Positions 50,828 through 58,765 of a DNA stretch of 64,000 nucleotides are shown piece after piece (position 1 is the stretch's first letter; each line of letters starts with the position of its first letter). The DNA comes from an uncultured Pirellulaceae bacterium. GTDB lineage: Bacteria > Planctomycetota > Planctomycetia > Pirellulales > Pirellulaceae. The position numbers were made by a program, and so were the translations under genes. Location of the stretch: the NCBI GenBank assembly GCA_937981585.1, contig CALJOA010000002.1:1-64000 (forward strand). Reading direction: 5' to 3'. Below the pieces are notes generated by a model. The model was not told where the DNA came from. It did no database searches and worked only from the letters and a program-made list of their open reading frames with translations.

Positions 50828-51646
50828 ATGAAAATGACGCTTTCCCTAATTCCCCGCCCCACTGTTCTTTTTGCACTGACTTTGATTCTTGGTTTTAGTT
50901 CATTCGCTATCGCAGGCGATCCGGATGATGTTGGTTCGTTCGACGATATTCTGGTCGCATTAGAACCAGATCCGTCGGTTCAAGATCTAAGTCACACGCC
51001 GAGTTTGCAAGGTCCCGTTATCAATGGGCCAACTGATTTTGATTTGACCGCTCCACAAGCTCAATCCAACGGATTGATTCTCGAAGGACCGATGACAACT
51101 CCGGGATCGTACTCGACGCAACCAAACGAAACTCAGATGCGGTCGGTTATGGTTCCTGGCCAGAATCCGTTCCTGGATTTTGAAACGGTAGTCGAAGCTC
51201 CAGCTCCCAAGCAGGTCATCGAATCTCAGTATGTTTTGCCATCGTTGGAAGCTCCAACGATTACTGCACCTCGTCACACGTTGCCACGAATTGAGGCCCC
51301 AGTGCCCAATCGTGAATTTACGATTCCTCAAAACACGATGGAGCCAATGCAGCCACGTGTCGTTACCAAGACCATTGTCGTCGAAGCGTTCAAGCCACAG
51401 TGTCCATACGAGCGAGCACTGCGACTGCGAAGGTTGGCTTTGGAGGAGATGATTGCAAGATCCGGCCCTGGCTACCGAACTGGTTATGTTCCCTACGGAG
51501 GTCTTGGGCTTGATCGAAACGACGATCATCGTCCTGCGATCTATCGAAGCCGAACAATCACAAGATACGTCCCGGTACAGTTGGAGACCTATTCGCCGAG
51601 CTGCCGCTACACGGCGCGCATGCCAGTTTACGTGGGCGGACGATAG
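50828..51646 (+). CDS. Secreted protein of unknown function
   Basis: No family recognised. It is 272 aa. The signal peptide KMTLSLIPRPTVLFALTLIL...FAIAG is preceded by AGGAAAA, which supports ATG 50828. The mature part is Pro/Thr/Gln-rich and likely unstructured (PSLEAPTITAPRHTLPRIEAPVP). A more compact C terminus follows, rich in Tyr/Arg (PYERALRLRRLALEEM, RSRTITRYVPVQLETYSPSCRY). It could be a surface or matrix protein. Confidence 0.72.
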   Translation: MKMTLSLIPRPTVLFALTLILGFSSFAIAGDPDDVGSFDDILVALEPDPSVQDLSHTPSLQGPVINGPTDFDLTAPQAQSNGLILEGPMTTPGSYSTQPNETQMRSVMVPGQNPFLDFETVVEAPAPKQVIESQYVLPSLEAPTITAPRHTLPRIEAPVPNREFTIPQNTMEPMQPRVVTKTIVVEAFKPQCPYERALRLRRLALEEMIARSGPGYRTGYVPYGGLGLDRNDDHRPAIYRSRTITRYVPVQLETYSPSCRYTARMPVYVGGR

Positions 51647-51688
51647 TTTGACATTGCGATTGTAGTACCACGCCGCTCACAATTTCCT

Positions 51689-51714
51689 GGGAGGGCGAAG
51701 CACTTCGCCCTCCC
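51689..51714. repeat. Perfect 12-bp palindrome between two genes
   Basis: GGGAGGGCGAAG (51689-51700) and CTTCGCCCTCCC (51703-51714) with a 2-nt loop, 42 nt after a stop codon. No T-run follows. It may be an extragenic repeat serving as a 3' end stabiliser. Confidence 0.6.
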
Positions 51715-51813
51715 GAGCTTTGCCTTCCTTGATCTAAATCGCAAACAGGCCTCGCCCTTTTCCCGCCGGCTGGTACGATTGAACCATCTACTTTCGCAAT
51801 GGTTTTTTCCCTC

Positions 51814-52236
51814 ATGTCCGACTTTCCACCGACAACTGACGAACTCCTCGAAACGTTTGAAGACCTTCAGGAGTGGGACGAACGATACGACTTCATTATC
51901 GATCTAGGCCGGGAGCTTCCCAAACCATCCCCCAAGTTGCAGCAGCAAGAGAATATCGTCGAAGGCTGTATGAGCACCGTGTGGATGACGGTCGATGCGC
52001 CTGAGCCGAGTGCCGCTGTTGAGATCAAAGCCGACAGCGATTCAATCATCGTCAAAGGCTTGATTGCAGTACTACTTTCGTTCTATCACGGAATGACAGC
52101 CAGCGAGATCGTCGAGTCCGATGTTTCAGATTATCTGAAGCAACTGGGGCTCAATCAGCATTTAAGTCCGCAACGACGAAACGGCTTGTTTTCGATGATC
52201 AAGCGGCTTACGACGACCGCTGCCGAAATGGTTTAG
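51814..52236 (+). CDS. SufE family cysteine-desulfurase activator
   Basis: Accepts sulfur from a cysteine desulfurase and passes it to Fe-S assembly. It is 140 aa. The acceptor Cys52 is in VEGCMSTVW, matching the SufE/CsdE loop. LEWDERY-type N-terminal helix (EWDERYDFIIDLG) and the C-terminal GLNQHLSPQRRNGLFSMI match too. No sufS, sufB or sufC adjacent. ATG 51814 fits family length; in-frame ATG 51799 is the alternative and neither has a clear ribosome binding site. Confidence 0.9.
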   Translation: MSDFPPTTDELLETFEDLQEWDERYDFIIDLGRELPKPSPKLQQQENIVEGCMSTVWMTVDAPEPSAAVEIKADSDSIIVKGLIAVLLSFYHGMTASEIVESDVSDYLKQLGLNQHLSPQRRNGLFSMIKRLTTTAAEMV

Positions 52237-52282
52237 CGCGCGGAGTTTAAACTCGCCCTCGCTTACGCATCTAGGTTGTGAC

Positions 52283-52525
52283 CTTATTAGCCGTTTGGGC
52301 GAAAGCCCAATGGTACTTACTTTGAGCGGTGGAGCGCACGCTCCCCGGTTTTATTCAAGGGGAACTCTGAGAAACCGGAGGGCTCGCGCCCAAACGCTAC
52401 AATTTTGCAAGCGAAGTAAGGGCCGTTTGGGCGATAGCCCCGGTTGAGCTGCCAGTAACCGTGGCTATCGCCATAATGCCAAAACGGCTGATGTTGTTAG
52501 GCAATGTTTTGAAAAAATCACAGCT
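52283..52525. repeat. Palindromic intergenic element, long copy
   Basis: Outer parts match the short copy at 35911 almost base for base, including the right flank GATGTTGTTA...TTTTGAAAAAATCACAG. About 130 nt containing CGGTTTTATTCAAGGGG and GGGCTCGCGCCCAAACG are inserted at the left arm, with the word GCCGTTTGGGCGA present at both ends of the insert. The inner module is inverted relative to the 49211 copy. Confidence 0.75.
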
Positions 52526-52564
52526 CATCGGGTTACCACGGAGCACCGAACTGGCGCTATCCAA

Positions 52565-54334
52565 CTAGGCAAGCCGTTCGGTGCCAACGTGATACTGAGG
52601 GTCTTCTGACACGCTGATTTCAACAAGATCGCCTGCCCTACGGAGCATCGAACGACACTCGGGGCTGAGATGCGTTAAATGCAATCTTTTGCCGCCGGCG
52701 TGATACTTCTCGGCCAGAACATTGATCGCTTCGAGACCGGATTGGTCGTAGACGCGTGTGAAGTAAAAGTCGATGACGACATCATCTGGGTCTTCTGACA
52801 CTTCGAATAGGTCTTTGAATGTCGAAACCGACGCAAAGTAGAGCGGTCCGTGAAGTTGATAGATCTTGCTGCCAAACTCATTGTGCTTCACGTCGGCCCC
52901 AATGTGCGTCGAGTGCTTCCATGAAAACGCCAATGCAGAAATAACCACGCCAAGGATCACTGCCGATGCGAGGTCGTGCATCAAGACTGTGTAACCGGCA
53001 ACGAAAATCATCACCAGCGTATCGGCCAGCGGCATGCGTCGAAACATTTTCAACGAAGCCCATTCGAACGTGCCGATCACCACCATGAACATCACACCAA
53101 CCAGAGCCGCCATCGGAATCTGCTCGATCCATGGGGCCAAAAAGAGAACAAACATCAACAGACAAGCCGCTGCAGTGATTCCGGAAAGCCGACCTCGGCC
53201 TCCCGAATTTACATTGATTAGCGATTGCCCGATCATCGCACAGCCCCCCATGCCTCCAAAGAGCCCACAAACGACGTTGGCAACACCCTGCCCTACGCAT
53301 TCACGATTGCCCTGGCCTTGCGTTTCAGTGATTTCGTCAATCAGTGTCAACGTCATCAGCGACTCAATCAGTCCTACGCCACAAAGCACGACGGCAAAGG
53401 GCAGGATGATCCAGAACGTTTCCATGTTCAGTGGAACCTGATTCTCGGGATTGAGGAAATACAAAACCGGCAAGCCACCGGCGATTCCAGCGTTGGTTGG
53501 CGATTCGATGATCTCTTTGATTTCCGCTTGTTGCTGAGCAGATGTATCATCGACCAGCGCGTGTCCGTGGTCATCGACGCCCTGAATTTGTTTGATTTGT
53601 TCATGCTTTGAATTGGTGGCCAACATGTCTCCGACAGTCGCCAACATGTTGCCCTGGCCTTCGACTTTCGAGGCTTGATTGACACCGACAGAGATGAGCG
53701 ACACGGCAAGGATCGCAACCAGAGAAGCCGGTACAGCCTGTGTGAATTTGGGTAGCAACCAAATGATTGCCATCGTCAAACCAACCAGCCCAAGCATCCA
53801 AAACAGCGATGCTCCCTGCAAAAACACTAGGGATCCCTCAGCAGAAAGTGTCTTGAAGCTACCAAGTTGCGCCAGCCCGATCACGATCGCCAGACCATTG
53901 ACGAATCCAAGCATCACCGAGTGAGGCACCATGCGAATCAGTTTTCCCAGTCGGCAAACGCCGATCAGAATTTGCAGGATTCCGCAAAGGATGACGGTCG
54001 GGAAAAGGTACTCAACACCGTAAATGGCGACCAGCGAGGCGGCCCCCCCGATCACAACGGCCATCGCACCGGTGGCTCCAGAGATCATTCCCGGGCGTCC
54101 ACCGAAAATGGCTGTCAGCAATCCGATAAAGAAGGCGGAATAGAGTCCGACCAACGGTGAGACACCGGCCACGAACGCGAACGCGATGGCTTCAGGCACG
54201 AGTGCTAGTGCCACGGTGAGTCCAGAGAGAATGTCGCTTTTAAAGGAACCAGTACGCTGGCGAAAAAAATGGAGCATGAAATACTGTAGAAATTTGGTCG
54301 TTGGGTCGCGAAACTCGCACAAGGGCTTTGCCAT
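52565..54334 (-). CDS. SulP family anion transporter with STAS domain
   Basis: Inner-membrane transporter, 589 aa, for sulfate or bicarbonate (family-level knowledge; the substrate is not clear). About 10-12 hydrophobic helices. SulP signatures are [33 protein letters not shown] and [17 protein letters not shown] (the last across two motifs). [23 protein letters not shown] is the conserved central loop. An STAS domain occupies about 460-589 ([23 protein letters not shown]). An extra polar loop of about 60 residues with [21 protein letters not shown] lies between mid-membrane helices. Looks most like bicarbonate-type members, but that is inference. Confidence 0.92.
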   Translation of the reverse strand: MAKPLCEFRDPTTKFLQYFMLHFFRQRTGSFKSDILSGLTVALALVPEAIAFAFVAGVSPLVGLYSAFFIGLLTAIFGGRPGMISGATGAMAVVIGGAASLVAIYGVEYLFPTVILCGILQILIGVCRLGKLIRMVPHSVMLGFVNGLAIVIGLAQLGSFKTLSAEGSLVFLQGASLFWMLGLVGLTMAIIWLLPKFTQAVPASLVAILAVSLISVGVNQASKVEGQGNMLATVGDMLATNSKHEQIKQIQGVDDHGHALVDDTSAQQQAEIKEIIESPTNAGIAGGLPVLYFLNPENQVPLNMETFWIILPFAVVLCGVGLIESLMTLTLIDEITETQGQGNRECVGQGVANVVCGLFGGMGGCAMIGQSLINVNSGGRGRLSGITAAACLLMFVLFLAPWIEQIPMAALVGVMFMVVIGTFEWASLKMFRRMPLADTLVMIFVAGYTVLMHDLASAVILGVVISALAFSWKHSTHIGADVKHNEFGSKIYQLHGPLYFASVSTFKDLFEVSEDPDDVVIDFYFTRVYDQSGLEAINVLAEKYHAGGKRLHLTHLSPECRSMLRRAGDLVEISVSEDPQYHVGTERLA

Positions 54335-54679
54335 TAGCCTTAATCGCGAACTATAGTCGGGGCCATTAGCAGGTCAACGCCGCCTTTGAAAACCATTCAG
54401 GTCACCATTCCACCGTCACGAACCGCTAAAGGGGGAGACTCGCAGCAGCGTGAAGATGCCGCCCCTCCAATGGCCTGATGGCCCCGAAACCAACCAAAAC
54501 TAAATCGAAATATTTTGGTGGTTTGTTGCAAGGATTTTTTTATGCGGTCCGGTTGTAATGCGCCGGAGGAAATTGCATGCCAGCTTCCAGTCACGCGATC
54601 GTCGGCGCCGGTTACCGACCTCGGTTGGTCGGCCGAAGTTGTCACGCCTGGGAAGCTCCCAAAACGTATCGGCTGAGGC

Positions 54680-54979
54680 TTAGCCGTTTGACGGGCTCTT
54701 GGTCTGTCGAAACACGTGGCCGCAATCGCATTCTTTACGACGTACGTGTAGCTGGGTGCTGCACTTGGGGCACTGCTTGTTCCACGACTTTTGCTTTTTC
54801 TGACCCGACTGGCTGGCTTGTTTACGAGCCGCTTGCAACTGGACTTTGCGAGACTCATCGGCCAACTGAACCGCACACTGAGGGTGAATTCCATCTTTCG
54901 AATAAGACGACTGGCCACAAACGGGGCAGGATTTAGCCTTTTTGGATGGGTAAGCAAAAGTCCTTGGTTGATTCGTCAT
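54680..54979 (-). CDS. Small zinc-ribbon protein
   Basis: 99 aa with two zinc-binding segments. The N-terminal part has CPVCGQ...HPQC (residues 18-35) and the C-terminal part CPKCSTQL...CDCGHVF (70-90). They are joined by a basic helix (RKVQLQAARKQASQSGQKKQKSW). Likely a nucleic-acid or protein binding factor of unknown function. An overlapping minus-strand ORF at 54397-54957 in another frame lacks these motifs and is rejected. Confidence 0.7.
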   Translation of the reverse strand: MTNQPRTFAYPSKKAKSCPVCGQSSYSKDGIHPQCAVQLADESRKVQLQAARKQASQSGQKKQKSWNKQCPKCSTQLHVRRKECDCGHVFRQTKSPSNG

Positions 54980-55260
54980 ATTCCGCCTCTTATGTCAGAT
55001 TGAAGCCGCGATACAGCTTTAGGGCATTCGCGAATAGTAGACGCCACAAAGGAGATCGCTGCGATTCCCGGAGGACGACATGGTCAAGCGGCGAGCGAAG
55101 TCGTCAAGTGAGATGCGAATTTGGATCTGTTCGCGTGAATTCAGTCGGAGACCGAGTCAAGATTTCCGATAGCGTTCGACATCAACGAAGTCGTCGAGCA
55201 GATTGTAGGGCACATTGAACCCAAGGTCTATGAGTAACTTTGGTAGTTAACAACAAGTGC
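54980..55260. other. Intergenic region without recognisable genes
   Basis: About 280 nt between the zinc-ribbon gene and the tRNA-Asp terminator. A 90-codon plus-strand ORF overlaps the start of the zinc-ribbon gene and is composition-biased (Arg/Ser); not called. Confidence 0.4.
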
Positions 55261-55262
55261 GC

Positions 55263-55296
55263 AAAAAAGAAGCCCAGTATGGAAGACAAACTGGGC
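55263..55296 (-). terminator. Intrinsic terminator of tRNA-Asp
   Basis: On the minus strand GCCCAGT/ACTGGGC with an 11-nt loop is followed by TTCTTTTTT, immediately after the tRNA 3' end. Confidence 0.87.
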
Positions 55297-55298
55297 AG

Positions 55299-55372
55299 CG
55301 ACGCAGACGGGACTCGAACCCGCAACCTCCGGATCGACAGTCCGGGACTCTAACCAATTGAGCTACTGCGCC
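55299..55372 (-). tRNA. tRNA-Asp (GTC)
   Basis: Acceptor GGCGCAG/CTGCGTC (one G-U). The anticodon loop CTGTCGA gives anticodon GTC; the T-arm is GCGGGTTCGAGTCCCGT. No encoded CCA. It stands as a single-gene unit with promoter and terminator. Confidence 0.96.
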
Positions 55373-55412
55373 ATCAGAGTCGAAATTTCTCTCTCGACTT
55401 CAGACGTAGGAA

Positions 55413-55439
55413 ATTATCCGGAATCCGGTTCGTTTGCAA
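55413..55439 (-). promoter_or_regulatory. Putative tRNA-Asp promoter
   Basis: On the minus strand TTGCAA (55434-55439), 15 nt, GATAAT (55413-55418), about 40 nt upstream of the tRNA. The spacer is slightly short. Confidence 0.4.
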
Positions 55440-55736
55440 GTCGTAATACAGTTTTCGGTGAATTCGATCCAGAACTTCAGCAAATGCCGGATTTCATCAA
55501 TTGAAGCTCAGCACGCAAAAAATTCTGTTCTCGACTGCTGGCTCAACCAACCAAACACAAGCCCGCCGGGACATCCGGCACAATCGGAACAGCCCCGAGT
55601 TTGAGCGGAAGAAAAGCTGCTGAATGGCTCCCGATTGACCCTCGAGAAAGGAATCAAACCTAGGTTTTCACAGAAACAGTAGGTAACCCAAACTCTAAAG
55701 CACATAGCGTTTCAAGCAAAACAGGCAAAAATTTCG
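55440..55736. other. Intergenic region upstream of the small membrane ORF
   Basis: About 300 nt without a gene I can support. A minus-strand 65-codon ORF is Cys/Phe-rich and unconvincing. Confidence 0.35.
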
Positions 55737-55901
55737 ATGGATGCATTTTTCAATTTTATCGGTCGCTATCTCAACAAACTCTTCCGGGAACTGGGCCAAA
55801 TCGCGCACCATATTGACGGCAATGGCTGGGTTTGTATTTCAATGGTTCTCCTAGTGATGGGCTGGTTCTGGCTCAAAGGGAACAAAGTCAAAGGCGCTTA
55901 A
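55737..55901 (+). CDS. Small single-span membrane protein
   Basis: 54 aa: an amphipathic N-terminal helix (FFNFIGRYLNKLFRELGQIA), a short loop, one membrane helix (WVCISMVLLVMGWFWL) and a basic tail KGNKVKGA. The architecture and clean stop suggest a real small protein, but the ribosome binding site (AGG 13 nt upstream) is weak. Function unknown. Confidence 0.5.
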   Translation: MDAFFNFIGRYLNKLFRELGQIAHHIDGNGWVCISMVLLVMGWFWLKGNKVKGA

Positions 55902-56141
55902 ACAAAAGCGATTTTCCACCTGCCCATCGAACTCGTGGCCCAGACTTTCATAATGAATGAAGGCTCACTAGCAACTGAGGGACTAAAGTATCGCGTCGGC
56001 AAACGCGTCTCTCCAATGGCGCGATCTGTACGTCAGTAACCCTTCTGGGGTTGAGCTTGGCTCTGTTGCCGTTGACCATCAACAAGCTTCTGAAAAATGG
56101 AGCCAGTCAAATTGCCCTCATCTATCTTTTTTGTTTGCTCG

Positions 56142-57101
56142 CATGCTTTGGCTGGGTTCACGCTCGATGATCGCTTGGTGGCGAATTCGACCGCATCGCA
56201 AACAATGGGATTGGGCGGCAATAGAAACGGCACGTAGCCTGACCGGACACTTTAGGCAAGCGCCAACTTTTTCGCGAGATTTGGTTGGACCAGCCTTCCA
56301 TTCACCAGAACTGGAAATACCAAGAACCAGCTGGTTGTTTAGTGCAGCCTGCAGAATCACCACGTTGGGCCTAACGTGCCTCTTTGGATTCGCAACGTCA
56401 ATTGCGTTTAGACCGCCTTTCGATCCATGGCTCTGGTTTACGTTCGGCGTCACGTGCGTTGCCTGTATTCTGTTGGTGCCAAAGTTGATGGCCTGGGAAC
56501 GCGCTTTGAAACCAATGTTGACCATCAAGCCTTGCCCAACTCCACAGTCATTCCAGAAAGACGGCTTTCACCAGTTGCAACAACACCAACTCGAAGCGAT
56601 GGGCATGGTGTCTCTTGGCCTGTATCAGTTTAAGGAAAACGCTTGCTATGGTATGAATCCTTTCTTTCTCCGGACGGGTGCATTGAAGTCAAGCTGGGAT
56701 TTTACAAAACCAAAAGGGTGTTCAACCAGCATTGGTTGGAAATCACATCATACCTTTCTGACCAGACCAGTTATTCGCTTGACGCGCTTGCATTGGAAGA
56801 CGGAAACGATGATTTTGAGAAGCTGAGTCTGTTGCAAAACGCTTTGAATCAGCACATTGAAGATGTTTCTCAACTTTGCCAAGACAAAGAAACGAAGATT
56901 GCCACCGTCACCCAATTTTCGCTGCCCCGGGTTTGGGAATATTGTGCAACGATTGAAAAGTTTCAAACTCAAAAGGAACTTGCCAAGAAATCAAAATTGC
57001 TTGGGCAGCGTTTACGCTGGTTGCCGATGCTTCTGCGAAAGCCGCTATTTGAATTGCCGACAACAACCAGATGGTCGGGAAATACCAAGCCAATCGCGTG
57101 A
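56142..57101 (+). pseudogene. Frameshifted membrane-protein gene next to the CRISPR locus
   Basis: Two overlapping frames appear to be one gene. Frame 1 from ATG 56142 encodes a basic N terminus and two hydrophobic segments (TTLGLTCLFGFATSIAF, WLWFTFGVTCVACILLV). Past about 56640 it loses coding character (QFKENACYGMNPFFLRTG). Frame 3 takes over after its own stop near 56630 (LLWYESFLSPDGCIEVKLGFY, then acidic helical sequence) and ends at 57101. A single -1 or +2 shift between about 56631 and 56660, near the run GGAAAAC, would restore about 320 aa. The heptamers there are not canonical slippery sites, so a mutation or sequencing indel is likelier than programmed frameshifting. Its stop lies 16 nt before the solitary CRISPR repeat. 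Confidence 0.6.
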
Positions 57102-57117
57102 CCTAGTTATGCAATCC

Positions 57118-57153
57118 GCTGTAGCTTGGAAGCAATCGTCGCTCGGATACAAT
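57118..57153 (+). CRISPR. Solitary type II-C CRISPR repeat
   Basis: A single 36-nt repeat beginning GCTGTAGCTTGG and ending CTCGGATACAAT, 49 nt past the cas2 stop codon. Identification rests on the tracrRNA anti-repeat at 62021-62056: 34 of 36 positions pair (24 contiguous from the repeat's 3' end apart from none, with mismatches at repeat positions 8 and 12, and G-U pairs at 1, 4 and 7). Its ends resemble the Neisseria II-C repeat (GTTGTAGCT...TACAAT). Inside it TTGGAA, 16 nt and TACAAT form a promoter-like layout, as in Neisseria, where each repeat drives its own crRNA. No second copy lies within one spacer length on either side, so there is no array here. Confidence 0.85.
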
Positions 57154-57202
57154 ACTTTTGCCCCAAGTCAATTTCAGTAAAGCACTTGCAACTAATTTTA
57201 AA

Positions 57203-57532
57203 TCAGAAAAGGAGGAGTTGATCGGGAGTCCCCTCTGGTTTTAGCTTGTTTTGTCCAAGAAAAACTTCCATCTTACCGAACTGGCGATCTGTCACTGCGA
57301 CCAGCCGTATGTTTCCGGCCGGCGGCAAACGTTTACGGATGCGCTGGCGAAACAAGTTCGCCGCCTCTTCATTGGCACAGTATCTAACATAAATTGAAAA
57401 CTGCAATCTTTGAAATCCCTCGTTCAAAAGGAAAGTTCGAAAACGCGTGTACTCTCGTCGAGCCACTTTGGTTGTAACGGGCAGATCGAACATTGCAAAC
57501 AACCACATGGATTTATACCCCGACAGAGCCAT
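57203..57532 (-). CDS. cas2: CRISPR-associated protein Cas2 (type II)
   Basis: Small ferredoxin-fold partner of Cas1 in spacer integration, 109 aa. The first strand WLFAMFDLPVTTK carries the conserved Asp16. The middle has FLLNEGFQRLQFSIYVRYC, typical of type II Cas2, and the C terminus is VTDRQFGKMEVFLG. It overlaps the cas1 end by 20 nt, so it is probably translationally coupled. An in-frame Met at residue 9 is a possible alternative start. Confidence 0.95.
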   Translation of the reverse strand: MALSGYKSMWLFAMFDLPVTTKVARREYTRFRTFLLNEGFQRLQFSIYVRYCANEEAANLFRQRIRKRLPPAGNIRLVAVTDRQFGKMEVFLGQNKLKPEGTPDQLLLF

Positions 57533-58436
57533 TTTTTTCGCTCACATTTGAAATTAGATCTGGAATCAACAATCGTTTTCGTTTGCCCGCGTACACGTCG
57601 ACTAGGCTTGACGAAATTCGATTTGAAATGTCGAACAGCGTTCGCTCGGCCCCTTCGCAAGTGAATCGTCCAAGTAACACGCTCAAAATGTTTCGTTTGA
57701 TCTCAGGTGTGAGATTTCCGTACTGGGCGAAGTGGGTCAGCCCAGCGGCGACCTCCACATCAATTACCGGACGAAGCGGCTCCATCAAGTCGTCGGCAAG
57801 CGGGAACATGCTGTATCGGTTGTGATGATGAATGCCGATCGCTGGATGAAGTCCGCTGGCACAAATTGATCGCGCAACAATGGCCCGCAGCACAGCGTAG
57901 CCGTAATTCAAAATCGCGTTCAATCCTGGCAAATCCCGATTGCGGCGAAAGGTATCGTCATTGAAAAGTCTTGCCCAATACCGCCGCGCAGCACGAGCCT
58001 CGACATTTGCTGGATCACCTGATTTAACTTGGCTGATTAAACTGCCCAAGCCACCCGAGTCATTTTGGACGAACTGCAACGCGGCCGCTTGGTGTTTGAT
58101 TTTGGCGCGGACGGTTTGTTGCCAAAGCCGCTTGTTGGTTGGCAATGATGCGTTCTTCTGATTAGCAAACCGCTCAACTTGCACATGATTTGCGGTGAGC
58201 GGCAGCAACATTCCCACCGGCAGAAAATTTCGATTGCAAATCACCAACATACCGCCGGCTTCCAAGATCCCAGTTAGGACAGAATTGGAAAAAGTGACTT
58301 GGCCCTGTGAGACAATAATGACGGACGCTTCGCTCAGTGGAACCCGACACGTTTTTGATTCGCGTTCGACGACCAACTGTTTATGCTTAACGCGCAATCT
58401 TGCAGGTTCTGTGGCGAAATCTAAAATTCGGTGCAT
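57513..58436 (-). CDS. cas1: CRISPR-associated integrase Cas1 (type II)
   Basis: Metal-dependent integrase that inserts new spacers, 307 aa from ATG 58436, which has AGG upstream; the frame to 58508 is not needed. The likely catalytic set is Glu146 (NVEARAARRYW), a His in GLHPAIGIHHHN (about 203-204) and Glu219 in DLMEP. The N-terminal beta domain (ARLRVKHKQLVVERES) and TGILEAGGMLVICN fit type II Cas1. It follows cas9 after an unusually long 330-nt gap and overlaps cas2. All parts of an adaptation module are present except csn2/cas4, as expected for II-C. Confidence 0.95.
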   Translation of the reverse strand: MHRILDFATEPARLRVKHKQLVVERESKTCRVPLSEASVIIVSQGQVTFSNSVLTGILEAGGMLVICNRNFLPVGMLLPLTANHVQVERFANQKNASLPTNKRLWQQTVRAKIKHQAAALQFVQNDSGGLGSLISQVKSGDPANVEARAARRYWARLFNDDTFRRNRDLPGLNAILNYGYAVLRAIVARSICASGLHPAIGIHHHNRYSMFPLADDLMEPLRPVIDVEVAAGLTHFAQYGNLTPEIKRNILSVLLGRFTCEGAERTLFDISNRISSSLVDVYAGKRKRLLIPDLISNVSEKNGSVGV

Positions 58437-58765
58437 GAAAAACCTCAGGATGCTGAAAGCGTGCATCCTGCGGCGCGATGGGAAGATCCATTGGGATGCC
58501 TTCAGCATAGTTGGAGCAGATCACAACGCAAAAACGTTAGCACTTGGGGAAGAAAAATGGCGAATGCCTTTTGACAGGCGCCAACAGCTCGAAACTCAAG
58601 TTCGCGGCGAAAATCGCACAAAGTAGGGCGGACTAACGTCTATGTGGTGCGAAAGTACGATCTCGTGATTACAACAAGAACTACACCTACAGGATTGGCG
58701 TCACGGAGTTTCGCACCAACAAAAGCAAGTGATTGATTGGGCCAAGCAGCCTTCTTGCGTCGCTG
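58437..58765. other. 330-nt gap between cas9 and cas1
   Basis: No gene called. A 9-bp inverted repeat GGTGCGAAA (58646-58654)/TTTCGCACC (58709-58717) encloses 54 nt. A plus-strand in-frame stretch ending in YTYRIGVTEFRTNKSK and a stop could be a gene remnant, but is too short to assign. Most II-C operons have cas9 and cas1 almost adjacent, so this may be an insertion scar, a separate cas1 promoter, or both. Confidence 0.45.

Noticed and set aside
54397-54957. 186-codon minus-strand ORF overlapping the zinc-ribbon gene
   Set aside because: The other frame has paired zinc-binding Cys motifs and a better start, so this one is a shadow.
56620-56660. Programmed ribosomal frameshift site
   Set aside because: No canonical slippery heptamer in the zero frame and no strong downstream structure was seen; mutation or sequencing error is simpler.
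57113-57180. Short peptide containing KQSSLGYN, shared with the spurious Cas9 extension
   Set aside because: The shared peptide only reflects the repeat and anti-repeat DNA being complementary; it is not protein homology.
57154-57202. Possible spacer plus second CRISPR repeat after the solitary repeat
   Set aside because: Nothing similar to the repeat occurs one spacer length away on either side; the sequence runs straight into the cas2 stop codon.
58660-58731. Fragment encoding YTYRIGVTEFRTNKSK followed by a stop
   Set aside because: It looks coding-like but is too short and has no start; kept only as a hint in the cas9-cas1 gap finding.
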